The notes under the pieces: model-generated
What the model was told of the DNA's origin: nothing
The model's database searches: none
What the model saw: only the letters and a program-made list of their open reading frames with translations
Shown here: in pieces, positions 8,245-18,333 of the stretch
Numbering within the stretch: position 1 is the first letter of the stretch
Layout of the letters: every line of letters starts with the position of its first letter
Position numbers and translations under genes: made by a program
Origin: Bacteroides sp. 51
Lineage (GTDB): Bacteria; Bacteroidota; Bacteroidia; Bacteroidales; Bacteroidaceae
Length of the DNA stretch: 64,000 nucleotides
Direction of reading: 5' to 3'
Assembly (NCBI RefSeq): GCF_010500965.1
Contig: NZ_QVMI01000017.1
Location: 134,829 to 198,828 of the forward strand

Positions 8245-10149
8245 TTACCACCCAGGGTTTTGTACTAGATTTGTATTTAAGAGCAGCGTATACTTCTTTA
8301 TTGGGAACAGGTAGTCGCGTGGGGCAACAAACTCCTGGCTAAAGAGCATCTTGGGTCTGTAGTATGCTTCGGGTATTTCCTGATCAATATCCCAACCGTA
8401 CACTTTCTTATTCATCACCTTGTCGGCCTCTTTCCAGCGGCGGATGTCCCAGAAACGTTGGCCTTCGAACATCAGTTCGATGGTTCTTTCCTGATGTATA
8501 ATCTCGCGCAGGCCGTCGGCAGATGCAAACTTGTTGGGTTTGGTAGAGAATTGCGTCCATGACTCTTTTACTCCTTTTAGTCCGGCTCTTTCTCTTACCT
8601 TGTCTAGCCATACAATGGCTTCGTCCTGTTTACCGGTTTCGTTGAGGGCTTCGGCATACATCAGATAAAGATCGGACAGGCGGAATTCCGGCCAAGGGTA
8701 TTCCTCGTATGTACTGCTGTTGTCGGATAGAACGTATTTCCAGTTGACCAGTTTCTTGGTCCAGTATCCGGTTACGGTATAGTTATAGGTACCCAGTTTG
8801 GCTTGTGGTTGCCCTACGCGTGCTTTAACGGTCCAGGCATTGTCGTCGCTACGGTTGTTTTCCATAAACCATAACGATCCGTCGAACGCCAGGTTGGCGT
8901 AGAACCGCGGCTCTCTACCGAAGTGGATGTTGGCTGTGGCGTATCCCTCTACCAGTTTGAAGCGATTTTCATGATTCGGAACGCTGATATCATACCTGCC
9001 GCTGTAGTTCCATATCTTATCTTCGTTCATGGGCACCCCATTCTCGGTATAGTACTGATCGGTAATGTGCAGTGTAGGATTCATCAAATCGCGTGCCGCC
9101 CACATGTTAAGCAAATACTGCGGGTCGACACGTGCCATACAATCAACTTGTAATTCGTTGACCCGGCGTCCGGACAATCCCCAGATCAGTTCACTGTTCC
9201 ATTTTTCGCTGAAGCTGTTGCGGATGCTCATCTGTAGTTTGATATCATCGCTCAGAGGCAGGTAGGATGTGAAAGTGTATAGCTTCATGAAGTTCTCTTC
9301 GCAGGATTCGATGGCGGCTTTGCATATTGACGCTGCTTTCTCCCATTTAGTGACATCGTAAACGGAGTTGAACAGGTGTTCGCCGTCTTTATCCACAAAG
9401 TCGGCATAGTCGGGGTTACCATTGAATAGCGGACTGGCTGCGGTAAGCCATAGTTTGGCTTTAAGCATCAAGGCTGCGGGTTTGGTAACGCGTCCCAGTT
9501 CTTCTACACGGTTGGTAATGTCTTGTGGGAGTTCGGTGATTGCCTCATCCAACAGGTCGGAGATGTATTGCACCGCTTCGTCCACCGGACTTCTTTTCAG
9601 GCGTACTTCATCGGGTGAGGAGTAAACCGGCAGGTTTTTATCGGCAATAACGATCGGACCGTACATACGGAACAGTTGGAAGTGGTAGTAGGCTTTCAGG
9701 AACTTGACTTCGCTGATCCATCTGAGGCGCATGCTGATACTCAGGTCCTGCACTTTGGTGCGGTCTTCGACGTATTCGAGGAAGATGTTACAGTCTCTGA
9801 TGGCTTTGTAGTACGACTTGCCACCATTGCTTCCGTCCCAGCAGTTCATATACGGGTCGTTGGCGTTCTGATTTCCACGGGCAATCTGCCAGGGGGTATG
9901 ACTGTTTCCGGGGTAGAATACCCACACTTCGTCGGCTCCCATGAGGCCGGTGTTTCCCCATCCGGTGTTGTTGTCGGGCAGATAGGAGTAGCATGTAAAG
10001 AGATATTTCTCGGCTTCATTCCGGTTGGTGAAGGAATTGTCGAGCGTGGCTATATTGTCCGGCACCACGTCCAGATAGTCGGTGCATGAGCTAAACAGGC
10101 CACCGAGTGACCATAGCATGGTTAGTATGATGGTATATATCTTTTTCAT
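8245..10149 (-). CDS. SusD/RagB-family glycan-binding lipoprotein
   Basis: 634 residues with a lipoprotein signal (GGLFSSCTDYLD). The N-terminal motif CTDYLDVVPDN, the helical TPR-like middle (SEVKFLKAYYHFQLFRMYG) and the C-terminal RTIELMFEGQRFWDIRRW motif are typical of SusD. The protein sits on the cell surface as a lid on its SusC partner and captures oligosaccharides. It follows susC by 13 bases. The sequence is intact. Confidence 0.95.
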   Translation of the reverse strand: MKKIYTIILTMLWSLGGLFSSCTDYLDVVPDNIATLDNSFTNRNEAEKYLFTCYSYLPDNNTGWGNTGLMGADEVWVFYPGNSHTPWQIARGNQNANDPYMNCWDGSNGGKSYYKAIRDCNIFLEYVEDRTKVQDLSISMRLRWISEVKFLKAYYHFQLFRMYGPIVIADKNLPVYSSPDEVRLKRSPVDEAVQYISDLLDEAITELPQDITNRVEELGRVTKPAALMLKAKLWLTAASPLFNGNPDYADFVDKDGEHLFNSVYDVTKWEKAASICKAAIESCEENFMKLYTFTSYLPLSDDIKLQMSIRNSFSEKWNSELIWGLSGRRVNELQVDCMARVDPQYLLNMWAARDLMNPTLHITDQYYTENGVPMNEDKIWNYSGRYDISVPNHENRFKLVEGYATANIHFGREPRFYANLAFDGSLWFMENNRSDDNAWTVKARVGQPQAKLGTYNYTVTGYWTKKLVNWKYVLSDNSSTYEEYPWPEFRLSDLYLMYAEALNETGKQDEAIVWLDKVRERAGLKGVKESWTQFSTKPNKFASADGLREIIHQERTIELMFEGQRFWDIRRWKEADKVMNKKVYGWDIDQEIPEAYYRPKMLFSQEFVAPRDYLFPIKKYTLLLNTNLVQNPGW

Positions 10150-10162
10150 TTATATCGGGTAT

Positions 10163-13100
10163 TTAGAAGTTGATTTGAAATCCCAGGTTAACGACGCGCT
10201 GAATGGGATAACCCAGTCCGTTGCCTCCCATTTCCACATCCCAGAGGTCGAATCCGCTGAACATCAAGAGGTTGTTTCCACTGGCGTACAGGCGTAGCGA
10301 TTCAACACGTAGTTTCCTCAGTAGTTTTTCGGGGACTTTATATCCTACTTCTACGGTTTTTAGTCGTAGGAATGCTCCGTTGCGCATGAACCAGGAGTTT
10401 CTTACGCCTGTATTGTTTTTCACGAGTGTCGGACTGAGTCGTGGCCACAGGGCGTAGATGTCGCGGTTGTCTTCCGACCAATGGTCGTCGGCATAGGCTC
10501 TGATCAGTGGCACATCGTTTTGGAACGGAGATGTTTTGTCACCATCAATCCAGAATGATGATCGTGCCGAACCCTGAAAGAAGGTGGAGAAGTCGAAACG
10601 ATTGTTGCCTATGGAGAAACCGAATCCGTACACAATTTCCGGAACGGTAGGGTGACCCAGCGGTACCATATCGTCGTCGGTAATCTGTCCGTCGCCGTTC
10701 GTATCGTAGTATTTAATATCCCCCGGACCGTACTCTCCGTAGTTTTGCCGGGGCGAGTTGAGTACGTCGTACTCATCAATAAACAGTCTTTCGGCGATGA
10801 GTCCGTATTCTTGTTTGAGCGACTGGCCGATGTGCAGGCGGTATTTCTCATTATATGCCGGTTCTTCGTACTTCACGAATTCGCTGTGTGCATAGGTAAA
10901 GTTTCCGCGGGCTTGTATCCAGTATCCGTTTTTGAACATCTTGTTGTAGTCTATCGAGAAGTCTACGCCCGATGCTTTGGCCTCGCCTACGTTGGCCCGT
11001 ACGGTAGAGGATAGTCCCATGGATGGCGGTATGGAGGTTCTGTCCATCAGGATGTTTTTCCGTCTCTCGGTGAAGAAATCGAACTGGATATCAAATTCGT
11101 TGAACAGGCCGAGTTCGAAACCATAATTGGCTTTATAGGATTTCTCCCAACTGATGGTGCGGTTGTCGTACCGGTTGATGGTTACACCGTCTCGACCGTA
11201 TCCGAAGTTCTCGCCAAACTGGTATCCTTTCCATTCGTCGTTCATATTCATGTCCGAGAGGTAGAAGAAGCGGTCGTTTTCATCGCCGATGGCATCGTTA
11301 CCCACGAGTCCGTAGGTGGCTTTAAGCTTGAATTTGGATACCACGCGGCTGAGAGGTTCAAAGAATTTCTCGTTCGAAACGATCCAACCCACACCGACGG
11401 CGGGGAAGAAACCGTAACGTTTGGATTTGTAGAAACGTTCCGAACCGTTGTAACCGAAGTTAAACTCGGCCAGGTAACGACCGTCGTAAGCATAAGTGAA
11501 ACGACCGGACAGACCTTGGTTGCGGTAGGGAAGGGATTTCTGCAAGGTGCCTTTGTTGGCGTAGATTTGTTCGCGGCGTTGGAAGACGAGCATACCGCTT
11601 ACATCGTTCATGCCAAATACCCTGTTGTATGACAAAGCCGCCTCGATATATACGGTAGAATTGATGTCTTTGTCCTTGCCTTCGCTATAGTCCAGATACT
11701 CCGTCGGGTTGCCGTCTTCGTTGAGCAACATAATGGTGTATTCGTCTTGTTTCTTATCGTACGATCGCACTCCATAATAATAAGGGTTGTACTTGCGCTC
11801 GACATCGAAGTAGGAATAGCGCGATGTATTGAACATAGCACGGAAGTTCAGTCCCTTGGTGATGAAATTCAGGTCTTGTTTTACTTCGGCTTGTGCATCG
11901 AGTTGTGATTTGGAGTAGTCCATATACCCTCTCACCATTTCGGCGTACGGGTTAATGTAATCGGCGCTCTTCCCACCTGCCGAGCGGCTGGCGTTACCAA
12001 ACAGAATGTGTTTCGTATCGGGCTGTATGGACGAGGGGTAGTAGGCCGGGAACTGTACCGGATTGGCGACCATGATTCTTCTGTACATGGCTTCCCCGCC
12101 GCTGATGCGGTTGCCCCAATCATCGTATCCGCCAAGAGGACCACGATAGTCATCGAAACTACCGGACAGACGTATGGAGGCTTTCGTGGTTTTGGTTAGT
12201 TCGAGGTTGATGTTGGACCGGATTTGGTAGGTTTGCAGGTTGATGTTGTTGTTGAAATTGTTCTTGTTATCTACCTTCAGGTTACCTCCGTCGCGGCTAT
12301 AGCTTGCTGCGATATAGTAGCGTCCGATACCTCCACCCCCGCTGAGGTTCATGTTTACGCGTTGACTGTTGGCTACGTCTTTGATGAGTAGTTTTCTCCA
12401 ATCGTTTGCCGGATAAACGTATGGGTTCTTGCCGGCAACGGTGTTGTCGATCTTTTCGTACGAGTAGGGTAGTGGCCGGTCGGGGTTGCGGGTAAGCGTG
12501 GCTTCGTTGGCCATTCGCATGAACGTTATCGGGTCGGCCAGTTTGATGTCCTGGGTGTTTCCGGAGAAGGAGTTTTCAAACCGGACGGATACTTTGATTG
12601 GTCCTTCATGCCCTTCTTTGGTCGATACCTGAATTACACCGTTGGCTCCGCGCGCACCGTAGAGCGCCGTGGCGGTGGCATCTTTAAGGATAGAGAAGGC
12701 GGAGATATCGTCGGGTTGCAGGCGCGACAGTTCGGTGGTGGTAGACTCTGCCCCGTCGATAAGAATGAGTGGATCTTTCTTGTATCCGAATGTCGTTACC
12801 CCACGGATAAAGAAGTCGGCATTGTCCTTGCCCGGCTCACCGCTGCGTTGGTAGGCAATCACCCCGGACATACGTCCGGCCAATGCCGTGGTGAGGTTAC
12901 TGGAAGGGACTTTCAGCGACTTTGGGTTGACGGTTTGTATGGAGCTGATCATACTTTCCTTCTTTTGTGTACCGAAGGCTACGACAACCACTTCGTCGAG
13001 TGCTTTGGCATCTTCCTGCAATACCACGTCAATGACGGTTTGGAGGTTTACGGCTACTTCTGCCGGTTGCATCCCCATAAACGAGTAAACCAGCGTGGCA

Positions 13101-13372
13101 TCTGTGGGTACATTGTTCAGTGTGTAGTTACCATCGGCGTTGGTGATGGTGGCGTTGGTAGTTCCTTTTACTACGACCGTGGCGCCGGGCACGGGGTCGT
13201 TGTAACTGTCTTTCACGGTACCTTTTACGGTGAGGCGTTGTTGATGTTGGTCTTTGACTTCGGGCGTATGATCACCCTCGAAGGCCAACGCTCTTCCTGC
13301 GCACAGGGTCAGGAGAATGAAAAGGCCGACTTTGAGAAAAGACCGGGTCTTCACATAGTGTGTTTTCGTCAT
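10163..13372 (-). CDS. SusC/RagA-family TonB-dependent outer-membrane transporter
   Basis: 1069 residues. A signal peptide is followed by a carboxypeptidase-regulatory-like domain (KGTVKDSYNDPVPGATVVVK), a TonB-box-like DEVVVVAFGTQKK segment, a plug domain (FFIRGVTTFG, ILKDATATALYGARGANGVI) and a 22-strand-type beta-barrel ending in an aromatic residue (NLGFQINF). It imports oligosaccharides across the outer membrane with the SusD partner, using energy from TonB. It is the first gene of the minus-strand PUL arm (susC, susD, DUF5000, DUF4998, GH2), probably switched on by the HTCS upstream. Confidence 0.95.
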   Translation of the reverse strand: MTKTHYVKTRSFLKVGLFILLTLCAGRALAFEGDHTPEVKDQHQQRLTVKGTVKDSYNDPVPGATVVVKGTTNATITNADGNYTLNNVPTDATLVYSFMGMQPAEVAVNLQTVIDVVLQEDAKALDEVVVVAFGTQKKESMISSIQTVNPKSLKVPSSNLTTALAGRMSGVIAYQRSGEPGKDNADFFIRGVTTFGYKKDPLILIDGAESTTTELSRLQPDDISAFSILKDATATALYGARGANGVIQVSTKEGHEGPIKVSVRFENSFSGNTQDIKLADPITFMRMANEATLTRNPDRPLPYSYEKIDNTVAGKNPYVYPANDWRKLLIKDVANSQRVNMNLSGGGGIGRYYIAASYSRDGGNLKVDNKNNFNNNINLQTYQIRSNINLELTKTTKASIRLSGSFDDYRGPLGGYDDWGNRISGGEAMYRRIMVANPVQFPAYYPSSIQPDTKHILFGNASRSAGGKSADYINPYAEMVRGYMDYSKSQLDAQAEVKQDLNFITKGLNFRAMFNTSRYSYFDVERKYNPYYYGVRSYDKKQDEYTIMLLNEDGNPTEYLDYSEGKDKDINSTVYIEAALSYNRVFGMNDVSGMLVFQRREQIYANKGTLQKSLPYRNQGLSGRFTYAYDGRYLAEFNFGYNGSERFYKSKRYGFFPAVGVGWIVSNEKFFEPLSRVVSKFKLKATYGLVGNDAIGDENDRFFYLSDMNMNDEWKGYQFGENFGYGRDGVTINRYDNRTISWEKSYKANYGFELGLFNEFDIQFDFFTERRKNILMDRTSIPPSMGLSSTVRANVGEAKASGVDFSIDYNKMFKNGYWIQARGNFTYAHSEFVKYEEPAYNEKYRLHIGQSLKQEYGLIAERLFIDEYDVLNSPRQNYGEYGPGDIKYYDTNGDGQITDDDMVPLGHPTVPEIVYGFGFSIGNNRFDFSTFFQGSARSSFWIDGDKTSPFQNDVPLIRAYADDHWSEDNRDIYALWPRLSPTLVKNNTGVRNSWFMRNGAFLRLKTVEVGYKVPEKLLRKLRVESLRLYASGNNLLMFSGFDLWDVEMGGNGLGYPIQRVVNLGFQINF

Positions 13373-13445
13373 AAGATTAAAAAGTTAAATTAGTATTTGA
13401 TTTAATAAGTTGATTAACAAATTCTCATAACATTAAATCTAGGGT

Positions 13446-13453
13446 CAAAATTA
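13446..13453 (-). promoter_or_regulatory. Probable -7 element of the minus-strand susC promoter
   Basis: TAATTTTG on the minus strand fits TAnnTTTG. No TTTG is seen 19-21 bases upstream, which would fit an activator-dependent promoter. It would give a leader of roughly 65-70 bases. Confidence 0.4.
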
Positions 13454-13661
13454 TGGCTTATGGGGACTGTGCTGTGAGTGATTCTTCTGCAAAAAATGAA
13501 AAAATTGCTGCATTTGCATCGTTTGAGGGTAATACAGTGCGCATATTTTATATTTTGCAGCATTTTTGTCATAAAGTACCGTTACCCCATTTTAAGAATG
13601 CTGTACTGTTTTTCTTTCGATTGTTATGGTTCTTCTTTCAAATGCAAGTACTATAATTTTG

Positions 13662-13722
13662 TTTAGATGTACATCTAAATGTAATTGACATGTACATCTA
13701 AAATAAGTTGACACCTAGGTGT
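13662..13722. repeat. Array of three 12-bp palindromes at exact 23-bp period
   Basis: AGATGTACATCT at 13665-13676, ACATGTACATCT at 13688-13699 (imperfect at its ends) and ACACCTAGGTGT at 13711-13722 start exactly 23 bases apart. The 11-base spacers AAATGTAATTG and AAAATAAGTTG resemble each other. The same period and the same 12+11 arrangement recur at 36957-37037. The array lies between the HTCS terminator and the susC promoter. Its role is unknown. Confidence 0.75.
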
Positions 13723-13811
13723 AAATACGATGAAGAAAGCACTGTTTGAGAAAGATGAAGTAATTTGTTTCAGGTTTCTCTTACGTTGTTTTAAAAAGAT
13801 GCAAGTATGCT

Positions 13812-13824
13812 GTAGGGGCAGGCC
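13812..13824 (+). repeat. Truncated REP-like sequence GTAGGGGCAGGCC
   Basis: It shares 13 bases with the reverse complement of the REP-like hairpin at 5787-5811, but the second arm is not preserved. It lies next to the HTCS terminator. Confidence 0.35.
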
Positions 13825-13832
13825 GGCGGGTA

Positions 13833-13876
13833 TAAAAAAGAAAAGGCACCCGCTCTATCACAGAGCAGAGTGCCCG
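13833..13876 (-). terminator. Intrinsic terminator of the HTCS gene
   Basis: On the minus strand GGCACTCTGCTCT pairs with AGAGCGGGTGCC across a short loop and is followed by CCTTTTCTTTTTTATA. This is a strong Rho-independent terminator about 170 bases after the HTCS stop. It separates the regulator from the susC operon, which runs in the same direction. Confidence 0.85.
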
Positions 13877-14047
13877 GATTTCTCTTTGAGTTTCTTAATC
13901 TGCCTTCATTTGCTTATCACTAAGTACATGCGAAAAATAGTATATTGAAAATCATGAGAAAAATTAAGCTAAGAGCAAAAATATGCATTATTACCCTGGG
14001 CAACCGAATAAAATCAATGCAAAAACAAGCACTTTTGCAGCAAAGCA
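13877..14047. other. Short AT-rich region downstream of the HTCS gene
   Basis: Part of the 675-base gene-free stretch 13373-14047. The rest of that stretch holds the susC promoter, the palindrome array and the terminator. I see no further gene, repeat or promoter in this part. Confidence 0.5.
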
Positions 14048-17000
14048 TCATTCTTCCTTCTCCAGATTACTTCTGGTCAGATTTTGATTCTGTTTCTCGA
14101 ACTCTTTGGGCGTCATTCCAAACTGTTTGAGGAAAAGTTTGGCAAAGTAGGAAGCCGAATTGAAACCTACCATGAAACAAATATCACCTATCAGATACTT
14201 CCCTTCCTGTATCAACTCTGCCGCCTTCTTCAAACGGATGAGGCGGATGAAATCCACCGGATAAAGATTAAACAAGATCTTTATTTTCCGTAACAAACTG
14301 GAGCGGCTCATACAGAGAATATCCGCCATGCGTTCAACATTAAAGTTCTCGTCGGCAATGTTCTCATCTATAATCGTGATTACCTTATTCATAAACTCCT
14401 CGTCGGCCTTGTTGAGCTGCATGTTCGTCACTGGGAAGAAAGGACGTTTGGAGAAAGCCTCACGCTCTTTCCGACGGTTGTTTAGCAAGGAGAGCACCTG
14501 GTTTTTGAGGAAGTTGAGCGAGAAAGGTTTCTCTACGTACGCCTCGGCGCCAATCTTCAAGCCATTGATTTTGCTTTCCAGATCGTTCTTTGCCGTAAGG
14601 AATATCACGGGAATGTGACTCAGGTCGATGTCCGATTTGATTTCGCGGCACAGTTCCCAACCGTTCATTACGGGCATCATAATGTCGCTCACCACCAGGT
14701 CGATATGGCTGTTGTGGAGAATTTCAAGCGCATCCTTGCCGTTGCGGGCACACTCTACCGTGAATGATTCGCGCAGGCCATCCAGCATAAAATCGAGCAT
14801 TGTTTCCTCATCTTCCACCACTAGCAGCGTGTAGCAAATGTTGTCGGCATCGTAGGACGAAGGCTCCTCGTCGAGCGGTAAATTCTGTCCAACCATGATT
14901 TCGTTGTGCTGCTGTATCCTTTCCTTATTCAGCGGAATGGTCAGCACGAATGTGTTTTCCGGCTGGGTGGTGTCCAGGCAGAGACTACCTTTGTGCATCT
15001 CGGCCAACGAGCGCGCCAGGGGCAATCCCATGCCTACGCCGAAACTTATGGCATCTTTCTTGGCCATTTGGTAGAACGGCTGGAAGATGTGCTCGCTTTT
15101 TTCCAATGGAATCTTTTCACCATCGCTCACCACGCGTATGGTGAACGTGCTATCGTCTACGATGAATTCCACCATGATCTTCTTTAGCGTATATTTGAGC
15201 GCATTGTTCAACAGGTTGCTCAGAATGCGGGTTATAGCCTCCTTGTCTATCGATGCCCTGACTTCCATCTCCGGGATATGAAGGAACAATTCCTTTTTCT
15301 TCTGCAGGATGGTTGGTTCGAAGCGGGCTATTGTTTCGTTCAATAGCGTAACCACGTTTACGTTCTCGAAGTGTATTTTGAATTGCTGCGAATCAATCTT
15401 CTGGAAATCCAGCAATTGTCCGGTGAGTTCCAGCAACCGCTTGGTGTTTTGTGCAATTACCCCCAGGTTCTTGTTCACCTTTGCATCTTCGAGACCCATC
15501 TCCTGGATGGTTTCCAACGGGCCGTTAATCAGCGTCAACGGCGTGCGTACCTCATGGGCAATGGTGGCGAAGAAACTCACTTTCGATTCGTACAATTCCT
15601 TTTCTTTCTCAATCTCGAACAGCTTCTGATGCTCCCGCATTTGTTTTTCTTTGCGCTGCCTGTACCAGAAGAGCACATAGGAAATAAGTGATATTCCTAT
15701 AATGGAGTAGACAATATATGCCCAGACAGACTTCCACCAAGGGGGAAGAATAACGATGGACAGGGAACGGCTGGCGAATTGTCCGTTGAACCCATCGTGT
15801 GTGGCCCGAACGCGGAAGATGTATTCGCCGGGCGGTAGTTTGGCGTATGAAATGTTCTGGCTGCTTGCCGCCCGTACCCAATCATTATCCACCGGGTCCA
15901 TGCGGTAGTAGTATTGGTTGGCCTCCGCGGTAGAATAGTTCAGTAGCGCCACATCGAAACTGATGTTCGACATGTCGTAGTCGAGCACGATCTTATCCGT
16001 GTGTGTAATGCTCTTTTTGAGTGGCGACTGTGGGGTGTGCGTGGTTATTTCCTTATTATATATAGAGAATTTCGATATGTATACCGGGGGGAGATCCTGC
16101 ATCATATCGGCTGTATAAGGATCAAAAGAGATCAGTCCGTCAATACCACCGAAGTAGAACTTCCCGTCGCTTGCCTTCAGGGCCGACTTATAATTAAACT
16201 GATTGCCCAGCAGTCCGTCTTTCGTCGTAAATATCCGTACGTTTCCGTTATCGGGGTTGAACTTAACCAGCCCCCTGTTCGTTCCGAACCAGAGGTTGTG
16301 CTGGTCATCTTCCAGAATCTTGTATGCTACATCGTCCGGCAACCCCTCGCGGATGGAGTAGGACGTAAAGTTATCCTCTTCGGGGTTGTAGCGGCAAATC
16401 CCCCCACGGTCGGTAGAGAACCAAAGCGTTCCCCGGCTATTCTGAAAAATAGAACTCACGGAGTTGGACGCCAGGCAATTATCCTTTCCTTTCTCGTAAA
16501 TATACTTGTGAAAAGTCTGCGCCGCAGGGTCGTGCTTCCACAATCCGCTACCCATGGTAGCGAACCACATGATACCGTCCTTGTCTTCCATGATGTCGAA
16601 TATCCAGTCGTACCCCGTATCGCTAATCAGGCTGAACGACAGACTTCCCGGGGGAGCCATGTACAACCCCCATCCGTTTCCGATCCATGTTTGTTTCTTA
16701 CTGTCGACATAGAACGCATAGATGCTATTCTCGGCCAGATTCAAATCCTTTGCGGTATAATGCCTGAATGATTTCTGTGAAAGTTCGAAAACATCCATCC
16801 CCTGTTTGAATAACCCGCAATAAACCTGGTTATTATAATAACTCATGTTCAGCGTAATCTGATGACTCACGTTGCGCCCCTTTCCGTAGTTCGGCCTGCT
16901 GACCTGTCCGTTCTTCGGATTAAGTATGTTCACCCCATTGTTCTCGGTGCCTATCCATATGTTTCCGTCGGCATCTTCTACAAGTTCGCGTATGCGCTTG

Positions 17001-18067
17001 GTGCTCAGGGAATTTTCATTGCTATCGGGTACATACTTATCGAAAAGCAATTGGCGGTTAGGGCGATAGTTTACCCCGCCGAACAATGTTCCTATCCATA
17101 CACCCTCCGAACGGTCGCCATAGATGGTATAGATGAAATTGTCCGAGAGGCTGAAAGGGCGAACCATATCTTCTTTAAGATGCACAACGCTTTCTCTCTC
17201 TTCGTTAATCACAAACAGTCCGTTGAATGTTCCCAGCCAGATCTCGTTGTTGATGTACTCCACATTGTGGAAAAAGATATTTCTGGTACTGGCCGGCAAC
17301 GGTATATCCATCAATTCGTTTGTATTTGGATTATACCGGATGAGCTCGCCTTCATGTATGGTAAAGAGTAGATTGTCGTCCTGTGCGCAGATTCCGTTTA
17401 TGGCTTTCCCGATCAGCGACCTTCCGTTCCTGTCGGTTTGGTATTGATCAAAGCTATCCTTCTTGCGGTTATAGCGAAAGAGGCCGATTCCCGACGTGCC
17501 TATCCACACATCTCCCCGTTCGTTGACACAAATGGAATTGGGGCTTTCGGTCTTGAACTTTTCTTTGTCCGTAATGGGGTAGAAGTGCATCTGCTCGTCC
17601 TTGATCCGGAACGCGCCCTGATCGGGAACCAGTACCCAGATGTTGTTTATCGAATCTTTCAGTATCTTTCCCACCCAATTGCCTATACCCACCCCTTCGG
17701 GCGATTCTTTGGAAAACTTGGTGAAGATGTCATCGGCCGGGTTGTAGATGTAAATCCCCCGGTCTGTTCCTACCCAGATATGGTGATTCTCGTCTTCATA
17801 CAATGCGGCGATATTGTTGTTGCCTTCGCCCAATACGGCATCTTCACAATTAATCTGTATAATGGATGTGCCGTCGTACCGGTTCAGTCCGTTTTTGGTG
17901 CCGAACCACATGAAGCCATAACTATCCTGTAGAATGGCTTTGACATTACTTTGTGACAGTCCGTTCTCGCCGTTAATGTGCGTAAAGTAGTAACTGGCGG
18001 CTTCGCGCGCATACAGACAGACTGGGAATAAAAGGAAAACAAGGAGGATAGGTGTTATTTTTCGCAT
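14048..18067 (-). CDS. Hybrid two-component system regulator (HTCS) of the PUL
   Basis: About 1339 residues in one chain. After a signal peptide come many two-component-propeller repeats (for example DSYGFMWFGTKNGLNRYDG), a Y_Y_Y domain (YRMDPVDNDWVRAASS), one membrane helix, a histidine kinase with the phospho-acceptor in AHEVRTPL (about His838), an ATPase domain (GVGMGLPLAR), a receiver with VVSDIMMP (about Asp1128) and a C-terminal AraC-type helix-turn-helix. The periplasmic sensor binds an oligosaccharide and the cytoplasmic end activates PUL genes. I start at ATG 18067; the GTG at 18100 is less likely. The gene is divergent from the second susC and upstream of the first, so it probably controls both arms. 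Confidence 0.95.
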   Translation of the reverse strand: MRKITPILLVFLLFPVCLYAREAASYYFTHINGENGLSQSNVKAILQDSYGFMWFGTKNGLNRYDGTSIIQINCEDAVLGEGNNNIAALYEDENHHIWVGTDRGIYIYNPADDIFTKFSKESPEGVGIGNWVGKILKDSINNIWVLVPDQGAFRIKDEQMHFYPITDKEKFKTESPNSICVNERGDVWIGTSGIGLFRYNRKKDSFDQYQTDRNGRSLIGKAINGICAQDDNLLFTIHEGELIRYNPNTNELMDIPLPASTRNIFFHNVEYINNEIWLGTFNGLFVINEERESVVHLKEDMVRPFSLSDNFIYTIYGDRSEGVWIGTLFGGVNYRPNRQLLFDKYVPDSNENSLSTKRIRELVEDADGNIWIGTENNGVNILNPKNGQVSRPNYGKGRNVSHQITLNMSYYNNQVYCGLFKQGMDVFELSQKSFRHYTAKDLNLAENSIYAFYVDSKKQTWIGNGWGLYMAPPGSLSFSLISDTGYDWIFDIMEDKDGIMWFATMGSGLWKHDPAAQTFHKYIYEKGKDNCLASNSVSSIFQNSRGTLWFSTDRGGICRYNPEEDNFTSYSIREGLPDDVAYKILEDDQHNLWFGTNRGLVKFNPDNGNVRIFTTKDGLLGNQFNYKSALKASDGKFYFGGIDGLISFDPYTADMMQDLPPVYISKFSIYNKEITTHTPQSPLKKSITHTDKIVLDYDMSNISFDVALLNYSTAEANQYYYRMDPVDNDWVRAASSQNISYAKLPPGEYIFRVRATHDGFNGQFASRSLSIVILPPWWKSVWAYIVYSIIGISLISYVLFWYRQRKEKQMREHQKLFEIEKEKELYESKVSFFATIAHEVRTPLTLINGPLETIQEMGLEDAKVNKNLGVIAQNTKRLLELTGQLLDFQKIDSQQFKIHFENVNVVTLLNETIARFEPTILQKKKELFLHIPEMEVRASIDKEAITRILSNLLNNALKYTLKKIMVEFIVDDSTFTIRVVSDGEKIPLEKSEHIFQPFYQMAKKDAISFGVGMGLPLARSLAEMHKGSLCLDTTQPENTFVLTIPLNKERIQQHNEIMVGQNLPLDEEPSSYDADNICYTLLVVEDEETMLDFMLDGLRESFTVECARNGKDALEILHNSHIDLVVSDIMMPVMNGWELCREIKSDIDLSHIPVIFLTAKNDLESKINGLKIGAEAYVEKPFSLNFLKNQVLSLLNNRRKEREAFSKRPFFPVTNMQLNKADEEFMNKVITIIDENIADENFNVERMADILCMSRSSLLRKIKILFNLYPVDFIRLIRLKKAAELIQEGKYLIGDICFMVGFNSASYFAKLFLKQFGMTPKEFEKQNQNLTRSNLEKEE

Positions 18068-18178
18068 AATATTAGATAATTGGCTACACAAAGATGACAC
18101 TTAGAGTCGTGATATCCAAAAAATGTAGGATAAAGACTTTCAAAAAGGATACTTGATTTAAGGTCTTGTTACAACACA

Positions 18179-18186
18179 CAAAATTA
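18179..18186 (-). promoter_or_regulatory. Possible -7 element of the HTCS promoter
   Basis: TAATTTTG on the minus strand, about 110 bases before the HTCS start. No clear -33 element is seen, so this is tentative. Confidence 0.3.
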
Positions 18187-18235
18187 AAGATTGCTCTGTT
18201 TCAACTTTAATAAACGTGTGGCAGAAAATGAAAAT

Positions 18236-18333
18236 TATGCAGCAAATAATACTTAATTGCCTGATCGTCAGGTGCGGTTTCTGGAAATGAGAAAAGAATG
18301 ATGTATATGCTCCGGCGGGTTGCTGTACTTTTG
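18236..18333 (+). promoter_or_regulatory. Probable promoter and activator region of the second susC
   Basis: TACTTTTG at 18326-18333 matches the -7 consensus; no TTTG lies 19-21 bases upstream. About 80 bases further up, TATGCAGCAAA (18236-18246) resembles two ATGCWGCA-type motifs upstream of the other susC (13504-13516 and 13552-13563). A shared HTCS site is a guess. This covers most of the 367-base gap 18068-18434. Confidence 0.4.

Noticed and set aside
12608-13393. Long plus-strand reading frame of 261 codons
   Set aside because: It is antisense to the well-supported susC gene, with no start signal and no recognisable protein.
16001-16771. Plus-strand frame of 256 codons
   Set aside because: It is antisense to the propeller region of the HTCS; the frame is open because of codon bias on the coding strand.
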